A stretch of 64,000 bases of DNA, from positions 185,381 to 249,380 of the forward strand of contig JAQMWT010000555.1 in assembly GCA_029834535.1 (NCBI GenBank), written 5' to 3'. Source of the DNA: Chrysophaeum taylorii. Its lineage: Eukaryota; Sar; Pelagophyceae; Pelagomonadales; Pelagomonadaceae. The notes under the pieces are model-generated. The model searched no databases. It saw nothing but the letters and a program-made list of their open reading frames with translations, and was not told the origin of the DNA. Shown here piece after piece: positions 1-9,561 of the stretch (positions are counted from its first letter, which is position 1; every line of letters begins with the position of its first letter). Both the position numbers and the translations under genes were made by a program.

Positions 1-34
1 TCGAAGTGAGCACAGCAGCAGTACTTTACGCGGT

Positions 35-338
35 ATGAAAGGGTTTCGCGCTGGAGACACCCGCTGTTCACACGAGAAGACGTGCTGCGGCAAGACCACG
101 ACAGCCGCCGCAGGACCACGCGGAAGTGGGGCCGGTTCCCCCAGAACGTCTGCGTGTAGTCCGGAGAATCGACGGCACTCACATCCGCCAACGACGCCCT
201 CGCGGCGGCGCGACAAGGAGCTCGAGGCGCCGAGGATCGGGACGTTGGTGGCGCGGAACGTCGCGAAGTGGAAGTGGACGCGCCGGCCGGCATGGTGCTC
301 GTTAGTGTCGCGAAGCCTGTTTCGTTCTTCTTTATTTT
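35..338. other. left-edge sequence with one unassigned ORF
   Basis: The segment left of hAT-like copy A is GC-rich. A plus-strand ORF of 110 codons (35-367) opens here and runs into the transposon end. It is Arg, Ser and Thr rich and has no motif I recognise. Its crossing of the element boundary argues against a real gene. I see nothing else in this stretch. Confidence 0.2.
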
Positions 339-976
339 CAGCGTTGGGAATTCACTTCAGCAAGTGAACGTGAACCACTATATTGGTCAAGTGATTTGAA
401 GTGAACACGTCGCCCTACGTGGTTAAAGTGAACCCTTGTGAAGTGAACACACACTTTTTTTCTTTTAACGCCAGTGCCGACGGTCCCTGTCGCGTCAGTT
501 TTTTCCGAGCCACCCGCGCGCTATTGCCTCCTAGGTCTGGTGCTCTTGGATTCATTCGCGTTTAATTCGGGGCGAAGGAGGAGTTACTACCGTGGATGGG
601 GTTCAGTGTTTCTTACTACTTTAGGCGACGTGAACGAACGAACAACCTCGGTATCTTCGTCTGGTTCTTCCTCATCATCCTCCATCTCCAAAGAGCCTTC
701 GGGGAAGGAATCATGGTGGTGTGTCCCGGCGTGTTTGAAAAACTCGGTCTCGTGTCCGAGGTCCCTCTACTTAATCCGGGCCGCCGCCGCCGCAATGAAG
801 AAATTCTTGTTGTTCATGCGCAGTATGCTGGCAACAACTTTGCCCGTCTCGTCTGCGCCGAGCATGACCGTGTTTCTTTCCCTCGGTCGTCAGGAGACAA
901 GATTTCCAATGCCCAGGCTGCGCTCACAGTAGTAGCTCTGCGCGCCATGTGTGTGTACTACCAATCAAAAAAACCC

Positions 977-3083
977 TTAGAGGAGGCTCTCGCCATGTCC
1001 GGAAGGAAAGAAGGAACCCATACTGCTCCTTGGTGAGCGGTCGATACAGCTTTCCAATGTCGAGCACAGCAGCCAGATCTGTGAAGCTGAGACTTCATCC
1101 TTCTTCTCAAGCTCGGGATAATGCTCTTTCCAGTTGAGCGATCTCGACAGCCTGATGGTCCATTGAGTGAAGACCTGTTCAAACTCCTCCACATTGAAAA
1201 AATCGGGCATCTGGTTCTCAGGCATAACAAAAGAAGGCACGTGGCCACTAATGTCGTCGTCCCAAGCGTCGTCGGGTGCGTCGAGTGCCGCCAAGAGACT
1301 GCGGGCAGGCGCAGACTCGGAGGGCAGCGCAGACTCGGAGGAGGAAGTATTTGCCTTTTCGCGGTGGTGGAATGCAGTCCGTGCGTAAATCACATATTCT
1401 TCCTTGAGCAAGCAACTTCCTGGCCCGAGCTTTCTGATTGGAGGACGACAGGTGCCGGCAGTTGATAGTCCGAAAGTCAAGAAGGAAGGCAATCAGCTCG
1501 CGATCGTTGAATAATTCGTAGTCGAAGTGACGCACGTAGTTGTTTTCATTATTCCCGCAACAAAAACGACGCTCACATTCGAGAATAGTAGCCCGCTCAA
1601 GACAGATTATGCCGGTCTCGCTGAGGTCGTCAACATCGACAGTCTTACGTGGCATGGATTTCGCAGTTATGTTCGGGAGATCAATGACTCTTCTAGCGTG
1701 CTCGCAGAGACTCGATCATGTTGTGCCTGATCAATGCGGCGCACGCCCCTTATGGTATAAGTGTTCGTGTTGCACGAAAACAACGGCCTCATTCGTTATA
1801 GCAATAAATCGCCTCGAACTCAGCCAACGCCACCCATTGCTCATCACTGATTGATTGTCCAGGGGAGTCCAATGTTGGTAGCCGTGTACAGTTTGAGCAC
1901 GTGGTGCATACGCAGCAAGGAACGAATAAGTTGGTATCGCGCCAGGAACCTCGTCTTATTGAGGTCGAGCTTGAGCTTCGGCGATTTATTTCCCCGGCTG
2001 TAATGGCAAAAGCGCATGCAGATCCTTCAAACGTGTGCCGTGAGAAGAAAAGTACGTGGCTCCACCGTGGCCACCACTGTTCAGCAGCTCCTGGCCTGCT
2101 GGGAATGGATTGATCACCTGCTTGCCTCTGGATCGTGTCAAGTCGCCGCATGCCGCTGCCGAGATTTTTGAAATATATCATGCACATGTCACACGCTTCG
2201 ACCTCAACAAAAAATTCTTCGGCGATGCGAATTACAGCCCGGTCTTGAACAATGGCTGCGGCCGCCAAATCGATATCGATTCTCGCACGCTCTGCGACCA
2301 CAGAACGGAGCAGAGAGGCCGTGCCGGAATCGGTTCCGTCGTCAGCTGGAACGAGGCCCACGCGGGAACACCGTCTCAACGCCACACTCCAATCGGGCCA
2401 GATGAAGGATAGGCCAATGGCCTGTCGCTTGAACTTCTTATCCTTGAGTGTCCCGCCGCCGTCATGCAGCACCCCCCTGGGCGAATGGATTGCCGAAAGC
2501 CGCTTCTTAACACTCCGTAACGACGTGCTTCAAGATTCGAACAACAAAGCTAAAATATTCCGCGTCCACCCATTCATCAAACAGCGCCTTTCGAGTCGTG
2601 AACGAGGGCGCTTGCCTTTCCCTTTGCCACCACCGCGGTAATAATACGCCGCCTCAATTATTTGGTTGCGATGATCTTCGTCGTCAGTCAAAGGTGCGCT
2701 TGGAAAAAAATCCGCTGCGACGTGCACACGTAGTGCCGAGCCGAGAACACCATCATCAGGGAAGAGTGCTTTGCCTGGCTGGGCATGGCCATGATGTATC
2801 TCGTAATATCGTCCGATTTACCCTTCGAGGCTGCTGCCACAACGCCCACGGCCGTCATAAAAAACGCCCTCTTTTTCTTGGTCTGTCTTCTGTTTCTTGG
2901 TGAGCTGTCAACACGTCCCAGCTCGTCGAATCCTCCTCCTCCGGATGCGCAGCCTTGAAGTGGGCCGGCCCCAAGAGGGCTTGGTCGTCTGCCTGCCATG
3001 TGCCCTTCTTGAAGTCTCTCGTCACCACCTTGAGGCGCTCCCAGCAGCACCGGATACACACACATGCGTCGTCGCCTTCCCAC
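977..3083 (-). pseudogene. transposase-like gene of copy A, frameshifted
   Basis: Minus-strand frames hold conserved blocks shared with copies B and C. In coding order they are: a possible BED/C2H2 finger near 3060-2900 (CIRC, then HFKAAH); a block with HDGGGTLKDKKFKRQ near 2470-2420, followed by a CDM motif; a block with VINPFPAG in copy B; a KLKLDLNKTR block; and an ORF (1655-1248) starting MPRKTVDVDDLSETG with a Cys-Gly-Asn-Asn-Glu-Asn segment. The last part (ENQMPDFFNVEEFEQVF) sits in another frame (ORF 1492-977), because copy A has one extra A near 1386 relative to copy C. The blocks are scattered over all three frames, so no complete protein can be made. Assignment as a hAT-like transposase is inference. 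Confidence 0.5.
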
Positions 3084-3197
3084 TGGTCAGTCAGTCAACG
3101 CGGTGGGTGGTCGGTCAGGATGATGCTCCTTCAGTCGACGCACGAAATGTCCCACCACCACCCCTTGGAAAAGAGAAACCTGGTTGTTGATCGTCCA

Positions 3198-4071
3198 GGC
3201 TTGGCGACAGCCGCATCCGAGGGGCGGGGGGGGCGCGAGAACAGCGTTTTGCTGGGCCGGGGGGGGGGCGCGCTAAAGATTTTGTGCAAGGGGGGGAGTC
3301 TGCGACCTCCCAGCACGAAAGTTTCGTGCTAGGGGGGTGTCTGACCTGACCACCGCGCACGCACTCTAGAAGAAGAGGCCTCGAATGCTTGCCGAGCGCC
3401 CAGGTGGTCAGCAGAGCTATAGAACTACGGACGGCCACGGACTGGGTGCCGGCGACTCGGCAGGGAGGGAGCACCTCTGCTAGCCTCGATCTCTTCGCGA
3501 GCATTAAAGGAGTTAAAAGAATCGGACAAGAGGAGGCGCAGCTGCAGGAAAATAAATCAGCTTAGCCATACGCGCGACTCCGAGCCAGAGTAAAACTTGT
3601 CGTCGGGATATTGTACGCGCTCTGTCCTCAAGACGACGATGATGACGACAACGAACCGCCCCCCGCGAACATGGCGAGGTCGACGAGCCCGCCGTCGATG
3701 AGGAGGATGATGAGAGCCCAGCTCCCGAGGAGAACCGAACCTCCGCGACTACCTCATGGACCTCGGAGATGCCACATTCTACCATGAGGCCGCCACAATT
3801 CATTCCTTGCGACGACCCATTCACCGTCGCCAAAACACCCCCTTTCGAAACCCAATTTTCCCTGCCTAACTACTGTAGCCTACACTGTAGAGCCACTACT
3901 CAGGTGCTGCGGTGGCCGTAGTCCTGGGGCGATCCCTCTGCGCTATAGGGGAGGCCTAGGGCAGGGGATACCGACCCCCCAGCGCTAAGCTTTCGTGCTG
4001 GGGGGGGGGTGTTCTTTTCGTGTTCTCGCCCCCCCCCCCCCTCCACCTCCGGATGCGGCTGTCGCCAAGCC
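3198..4071. mobile_element. nested 874-bp TIR element inside copy A
   Basis: Copies B and C read straight through GATCGTCCACTTTTGG at this position. Copy A is interrupted after GTCCA and resumes with CCACTTTT. The insert starts GGCTTGGCGACAGCCGCATC and ends in its exact complement; the inverted repeat is 22 bp and perfect. CCA is present on both sides, giving a 3-bp target duplication. Poly-G and poly-C tracts just inside the ends extend the pairing imperfectly. Three-base duplications are typical of PIF/Harbinger and CACTA elements, but the termini are not CACTA and no transposase is recognisable. It is probably non-autonomous. A 106-codon minus ORF (3833-3513) inside is Ser and Arg rich and unassigned. 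Confidence 0.85.
3309..3341. repeat. short palindrome CCCAGCACGAAA / TTTCGTGCTAGGG
   Basis: An inverted repeat with about 12-base arms lies inside the nested element. A related half, CTTTCGTGCTGGGG, recurs near 3990-4004 by the other end. It could form a hairpin and probably belongs to the imperfect inner terminal repeats. Confidence 0.6.
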
Positions 4072-4193
4072 CCACTTTTGGTGCCGGGTGTGTTTGTTCC
4101 ACGTCACAACATCGACGTCGCAATCGGCTCGTTCTCGCGAACTTCCTCCTTCTGTTAACACCGCGTTTAGTTTCCTCCTCATCATCAACATTA

Positions 4194-4223
4194 TATCCTC
4201 CTCCTCCTCCTCCTCCTCCTCCA
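4194..4223. repeat. (CCT)n microsatellite
   Basis: A run of CTC/CCT triplets lies near the right end of copy A. On the minus strand it encodes a poly-Glu stretch. Copies B and C have only short versions, so the run expanded in this copy. Confidence 0.85.
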
Positions 4224-4400
4224 GGTAGCGCGGCTCGACTTGGCTCATCAGCAGCAGACGGGGTCAGGGTCAGGCCGTCAGCCGAAGTGAATGAACGTGA
4301 AGTGAACGTTGGACTTCGGACGAAAAATTAATTTTTTGGGTGAACCAAAAAATTCAGCGAACCTAGTGAAGTGAGCCCGGTGTGAATATTCTCAACGCTG

Positions 4401-4985
4401 TTTTTTACTTTGTATACAAGTTGTAGTATTGTTGATTTCGTTGCCGCACAGGATTCCAGATCTTGGCCGTTTGACGGACGGCCGCTTCCAAGTTCGCGTA
4501 ACAATCCTTTTTTTTTTTCTTAGGAAGGGTTTGGAAATTTGGTGGTGAACGCGAAGGACACTCGGGATTGCAGCAGCGGGCTCGTCGCGACGAGAAGGAG
4601 GGCGACCCTACGTCGGAAGAATTCGGAAGCCAAAGTGGCCGAGCGGGATCAAGAAAAGGAATGCCTCGAGCGCGACGCTTTCGAGAACAGGAGAGGTCTT
4701 CTGGCTCGACGACCAACCGGGCGCCAACACGATGCAACGGGAAAGCTTGGTCGGGATTGCCGACCGATCGCTCGCGCCAAAGCTGCTGCAGCAGCCGTAA
4801 ATCATCATCGATCGATTTTCCCGCACCGACCGTCTCTGTGGCCGTTCGTTGGCCGCCTTCTTCCTCAAGCGGTGCAATTTCATCATCGAACTTTTGAAGT
4901 TCAACACCATTTATCCGACACTAGACCTTAGAGAGGGTTATTATAAAGCGAAGAATGAACTACCACAAATCATCAAAATCAAAGG
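4401..4985. other. intergenic, no supported gene
   Basis: The stretch between copy A and the secreted-protein gene has overlapping ORFs of 100-130 codons on both strands (4405-4737 minus, 4539-4931 plus, 4608-4910 minus). None shows a domain, and frames on both strands are equally open, as expected for GC-rich DNA by chance. The last 60 bases may hold the promoter of the next gene, but I see no clear motif. Confidence 0.3.
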
Positions 4986-5789
4986 ATGATACGCGGCGTG
5001 GTCTTGATCGTCGCGGCCGCCGTGGTCTTCGCCGCGAGCGTCGCGGTCATCGCGGTAGCACCAATGATGACGACGCTCGATATGGTGCGGGGTTCTCCGT
5101 GCCCCCAAACAACGAAAACAAACACTCCCCTTTAGGTTCCAGGTCCTAGCGACGACGTCATCCAATCTATGTACAACCATGCCCTCGACTGTTCATTCGT
5201 CGACGACGACAAGTTCGACTGGGGGACGAGGGTTTGTGCGCGCGGCGATAGCTACACTTGCGCGGAATATTCGCACCCAGCGAGAATCTGGGCCGCGTGC
5301 AACTCCACGTGTAATTCGTACGCGATGAAACGAATCGAAAGAGACATCGCCGAAGCCGACGACTACCACTGGGACAGCGAGCGTCACTTCAACGATAGCT
5401 GGTGGGTCGTGTGCGAGTGGGAAGCTATAAAACGCTTGCCGGAACTCTGCAACGGAACCTTCCATCCCTCGTTTCCGGAAAGTTCGCGGAACGTCGATCC
5501 CTCGGAGCACGAGAGGTACGAAATGGTCCTTCCAGATACCACCTGGGACAGCTGCAACAGCCACGCCTTCTGCACCGTCGGCCTCGAGGACGACGGCTCT
5601 CTGGCGACATACGTCCGCGCGGTCGTCGAACACTACTCCTGGGTCGCTTCCCCCGGCGTCGCCAAGGAAAACGTATTCAAATACTTTGACAAGTGGTGCG
5701 CGGCGGGCGTACTCGCGGCGATCGACGACGGCTCCTTCGACCCCACGGCGCAATCCAAGGACTGGCCCAAACTCTACCCTTCCTCCTAA
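4986..5789 (+). CDS. secreted or membrane-anchored Cys-rich protein, two exons
   Basis: Exon 1 (4986-5084) encodes 33 residues starting MIRGVVLIVAAAVVFAASVA, a classic signal peptide or signal anchor. A 51-bp GT-AG intron (5085-5135, GTGCGG to CTTTAG) joins in phase 0 to exon 2 (5136-5789), which starts VPGPSDDV. The predicted protein is 250 residues. The mature part has about ten Cys, several as spaced pairs (for example CNSTC and CNSHAFC), many Trp and Tyr, and N-glycosylation sequons at CNST, FNDS and CNGT. This fits an extracellular disulphide-bonded fold; I recognise no family. The intron was chosen because it removes an in-frame stop at 5133-5135 and restores a leader. Codon use is GC3-rich and the frame has no lesions, so I judge the gene real. 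Confidence 0.7.
5085..5135 (+). other. predicted 51-bp intron
   Basis: GTGCGG donor and CTTTAG acceptor, phase 0, between the leader exon and the Cys-rich exon of the gene at 4986-5789. The length fits the other short introns inferred in this window. Confidence 0.6.
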
Positions 5790-6624
5790 TTACGTACACT
5801 CTGGCGGCGGCGGCCATGGTCCGACCGAGAAAAAAAAAGGTTGATACCCAACAGGATCCTGCATCATTTACGGCACACGTCGTACGTACTCAAGCGATTG
5901 TGTAGTATAGTAAAAAAAAATTCCCTGATTTCTTTACTTTACCTGTTTTATATTACTTTACCATTGCTTTTTTGCTGTCGTGCCCAAAGCGATGGTGAAG
6001 CATAACTTTTACATTACCAAGTCTGTCCGGCACGTCGTCACCCAAGCTGGGCCACCAAGCCTGTAGACGATGTCTGCGTTACGGACCCCGCATGCGCCGG
6101 GTCCTGAAGCGGAGCAGTCGCAGTCGCCTCCGGGGGGTAGTATGGAGCGAAGTGTTGTTGGCTTACGGAACGTGCACATCGAGACGGCTCGAAATGATGG
6201 TGCGTACCTGGTGTGCGATGCACGCGCGTGGCGATCGGTGGCGTTGTCGAAAGAAAGCGAAATGCGAAGAAGAAAGGGGCGAAATGCGAGGACGGTGGCA
6301 ACTTGCGCGCGCGCGACCATAGGCGCGCCTATCACCAAGCGCATTCAGCTGTCGGCTTTCTAATCCGCGTCATCACCAGCCGTCTCAGAGTCTCCGTTTC
6401 CATCGCTGCCGGCGGTTGCAAGCAAAGCGATGCTTTTTTGCAAGTTCGCCGCAGAGGCATCAACAATCGTAGATTCTTCGCGCGTCGGAGTCCTGTCGAC
6501 TGGCCGCAGCAAGACCATCGGGCGTTGCGTCGTCATATCAGGAGAGTCGTCGACCGCGGCCGAGTCACCAGTTCCCACCCTCCAATGGGCCTCGGCAGGC
6601 GACGAGACAGCACCAGCAGCAGTC
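5790..6624. other. intergenic between two convergent genes
   Basis: The first 200 bases are AT-rich with poly-A tracts, consistent with the 3' end of the secreted-protein gene. From 6360 to 6764 a minus-strand frame of 134 codons stays open; it is Ser, Thr and Ala rich and ends in an acidic tail. It could be the true C-terminus of the TPR gene if a further intron or frame change exists. Otherwise nothing is supported. Confidence 0.35.
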
Positions 6625-8155
6625 TCAAATCGCGCCATCGTCACCACAATTTTGAGCTCCTGGACGTTGGCAGCAAGTTGCTGAGTATGTGGATGCACCG
6701 ATCCATGGGTTTGTTTGTTCGGAGATCGAGGCAGCTCGCTGCGCAAGTGGGAGTGCCTCGGCATATTTTCCCTGCTGAACGTCGCGGGAAGGTGGGCGCC
6801 GTTCCCGTGCGAATCAAAGAGTTGGGCACGCTTTTTCGAACGTACATACAGACAACCACATCAGACCTGATTGCTCATAAACGCAGCGAGGTTGCTGAGG
6901 TCCGTCGCAACCTCGGGGTGCGACGGCCCCAGCGTCTCCTCGTCGATCTCGAGAGCACGGCGCAACAGCGGCTCGGCCTCTTCGAGCTTGCCCTGCGTCG
7001 CGTCTCGGTCGTTCAAACTAGAACCTCGACAACCAACCTGGTCGTGCAACAACACCCCAAGGTTGTTAAGCCATGTTGCGAGGTCGGGGTGGTTCTCGCC
7101 GAGCGTGACCTTGCCAATTTCGATGGCGCGGCGATACAACGTCTCGGCCTCTTCGAGCTTGCCCTGCGCCGCGTCTCAGGGCCACCTGCAACCTCAACAA
7201 CTCACCTGGCTTTCCAGCACAGCAGCGAGGTGGTTGTTGAGAACTGTCGCGACATTTTCGTGTTCCGAACCGAACAGTTTCGTGTAAGCGTCTAGCGCAT
7301 CTTCCAAGAGACCACGAGCTTCGTCGTACATTGCCTGCCGGTTCACGCGTCATTTGTTCTCCACGGAAATCCGTCTACCAAAACGCAACTCTCACCGACC
7401 TGATCTCGCAGCAATAAGGCGAGCGAAACAATAAGGGGCGAAACCTCTCGCTCCCCGGGCGGAAGTCGGTCGAGGGCAGCCCGCCCGGTCTTCGCAAACC
7501 ATTCCCTCAACTGGCCGATGACGAGTTGATTCACCGTCCAAGAAACCAAAGCCGGATTGCCGGACGGTCTCGAAAATACGTACCTTGTCCTTTTCCTTTG
7601 TGGCGTTTTGCATGTCGATTTCGGACACGACCTTGAATTAAAATCTTCGACGAGGGACTTCTCGAAGTCTCGAGCCTCGGTGGGTGGCATGATCAACTCG
7701 AGCTTCTTCTCGCATCGCACCGTCAAGAAACATTCGTTGAGGCACCAGGCGCGGCCAAAAGCTGCCGGCTTCCTCCACGGCTCGGCCAACATCCACGCAG
7801 CGCCGCTCGTCCGGATGGGCCAACCCTCGTCCATTCGTTCGAGATCTTTCTTCTTCTTATATGGGCTCCAGGGACCAAATCGCGACATGTCGACCCAAAA
7901 GTAGGCATCCTCGGGCGGTTTTTGTTGAGTGACGGCCGCGAGAGTCGTCGATAAACTCGAGGTCCAAGTGTAACTCAAAAAGTGTGTCGTCGACCCAAAG
8001 TACGGCCGGCCGTTGGCGTCGTGCGTAAAGAACAGATCCCCGGTAACTTCTTCAACAAAGTCTCGACGAGGTTTACCGCAGTTCCGCCCGTCAGAAATCG
8101 GATCGACCACGGTGGAGATTTCGCGGACGGCTGCTTCACGAGAAGAGCGGATCAC
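6625..8155 (-). CDS. FLSYTW-domain plus kinesin-light-chain-type TPR protein, five or more exons
   Basis: The N-terminal part (8155-7400) carries THFLSYTW, DAYFWVDMSRFG and an AWCLNECF motif. This arrangement is seen in algal TPR proteins and resembles TIR/SEFIR-type signalling domains. Four phase-0 introns follow: 7335-7399, 7164-7205, 6993-7037 and 6772-6866. Each starts after CAG and all are GT-AG. The exons between them (7206-7334, 7038-7163, 6867-6992) are 43, 42 and 42 codons. The two 42-codon exons are each exactly one TPR beginning GKLEEAE, with LGxxHPxxATxLxNL motifs. A final exon starts GKYAEALPLAQRA and reaches a stop at 6625. Two compensating frame changes about 90 bp apart (near 7635 and 7540) interrupt the first exon, so it may be damaged. 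The true start is unclear: the frame stays open upstream to about 8260 without an ATG. Role inferred: cytosolic protein-protein interaction or signalling. Confidence 0.7.
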
Positions 8156-8227
8156 GCTCGAGCATCGCGCCGTGTCCCTCCAGTCAATTCTACATCTCGA
8201 AGCTTGTCGATGAGGCTCGCTTCGCGT

Positions 8228-8255
8228 CGATCTGATCTGATCTGATCTGATCTTC
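8228..8255. repeat. (GATCT)n microsatellite
   Basis: About five copies of GATCT lie just upstream of the TPR gene on its 5' side. The same pentamer array occurs at 47302-47322. Confidence 0.85.
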
Positions 8256-9561
8256 CGCGATTATTTAGGAAAATCGCGACACCAACCGCAGCGACGGATG
8301 CGGCGGCTAAGGGATGGCGACGAGGCGCACCGCGCGAGGAGCCTCCTCCGAAGGGCGTCGGGGACTCGGAACGCTCTCCCGGCGCGCATGGCTCGACACG
8401 CGCTCGACTAACTTCTCGCCACTGGTTTTTGACTGGGGCCGGCGGCCACTGTTTCGTGAAACGAAGGGGTTTGGGACAGAGACATGTAGGGTTTTGATAA
8501 GGCGACTCCTAAAAAAAGATCGGAATCAGTAACTTTCAGCTGCTGTGCTTTTTGGGACCAGAATGAATTAACCCCAACGGCGCGCCGCAACCCCCGCGCG
8601 TAGGACCCTGCCCTGGCTGCCGAAAACGACGTCCTGGGGTCTTCGTTGCCGTCGTGCCGGCGACGACGATTGGATGGGTCGTCCGAAGGCGGTCCGTTCG
8701 CAGCACAGCCAGGTGCCCGAAACCAGCGGGGGTGGAATATCATTTCGGCGTCCCAGTCGACGACGCACTTGGTGGTGGTGTGTCGTTGTCTTTGTCTTGT
8801 GATGCTCTGCGGTTGGGCAGTAGCGGGCACCGCGAGTCGGCGATGATTCGGAGGGCGAGGCCGGCTTTTATTGCGAGAAGGGGCTTCCGGCCGGCCGTCC
8901 TCTCAGCCGATGCCTGCGCTGCCGTAGCTGTCTGCGGCCGTCTGCTCGCTCTCGGCACTTTGGCTGCGGTTTCCCTAGCCCCTGGCGCCGCGCGACTGCC
9001 AAAGTAATTCGCCTCCGAGAGGCTAGCGGTGCTCGAAGTCGCCCCGTCTCGTCATCTGCGCCTGCGGAGCATCTTGTGTCTACTTTGTTCAGCACCATCT
9101 GCTGCTTATGGGCACGACGCATCCGCGGCTGCCAGGCTTTCCTCGCCCTTGCTTCCAACCAGGCCACCGATCCGCTCAAAACAGGTCGCCACAACATTAC
9201 CAAGCTTGACCAAAATCAGTTGGGGCCCAAGAGCATGTTCACACACAATAATAATATAGCTCTCACCACTGCTGGTGAATGATGTTGAGGTTGGCGCACG
9301 ATCCTCGAGGAGCGGTCAAAACTTCGGCGGTGTTCGTAACATCTTGCTGCCTTCATCTACCCGCATATTTGCACGCCGCGCAGGAAGCACGCACAAGAGC
9401 CCTTGGAGGACGGACGTCGCGCCCGGACGCTAAAGGAGGAAGAGGAACGGCATCAATTGGAGCGTCAGGCTCTCGAAGAATAAATCTCGAGCCAAAACCG
9501 CAGTCAAGAAGCCGTCGTCGAAGAAGGCACCCTCGTGCGCGTCGCGATCTGGGAAAATTCC
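8256..9561. other. no supported gene; minus-strand open frames
   Basis: Minus frames at 9203-8868 and 8830-8408 are open for 111 and 140 codons, and plus frames overlap them. A coding-like run near 8760-8700 (VVDWDAEMIFHPRWFRAPG) is followed by a frame change. It could be a decayed gene, but I cannot name it. Confidence 0.25.

Larger units (their letters stand above)
339..4400 (-). mobile_element. hAT-like DNA transposon, copy A (with nested insertion)
   Basis: The element begins CAGCGTTGGGAATTCAC and ends in the complement of CAGCGTTGAGAATATTCAC, giving terminal inverted repeats that start with CAG, as is common in the hAT superfamily. Both ends are packed with GTGAAGTGAAC-type subterminal repeats, expected as transposase-binding sites. 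The 8-bp flanks (tttatttt and ttttttac) agree at only 5 of 8 bases, so a target duplication is not proven. Copies B and C match it along their length. Copy A is longer because it carries a nested 874-bp element (3198-4071) and an extra block of about 70 bp near 990-1060. The gene lies on the minus strand. The superfamily call rests on the ends and a BED-like finger, not on a database match. Confidence 0.75.

Noticed and set aside
5193-5753. Long minus-strand ORF (186 codons) antisense to the secreted-protein gene
   Set aside because: It is a shadow of GC-rich codons; it lacks a domain and uses no ATG-supported start.
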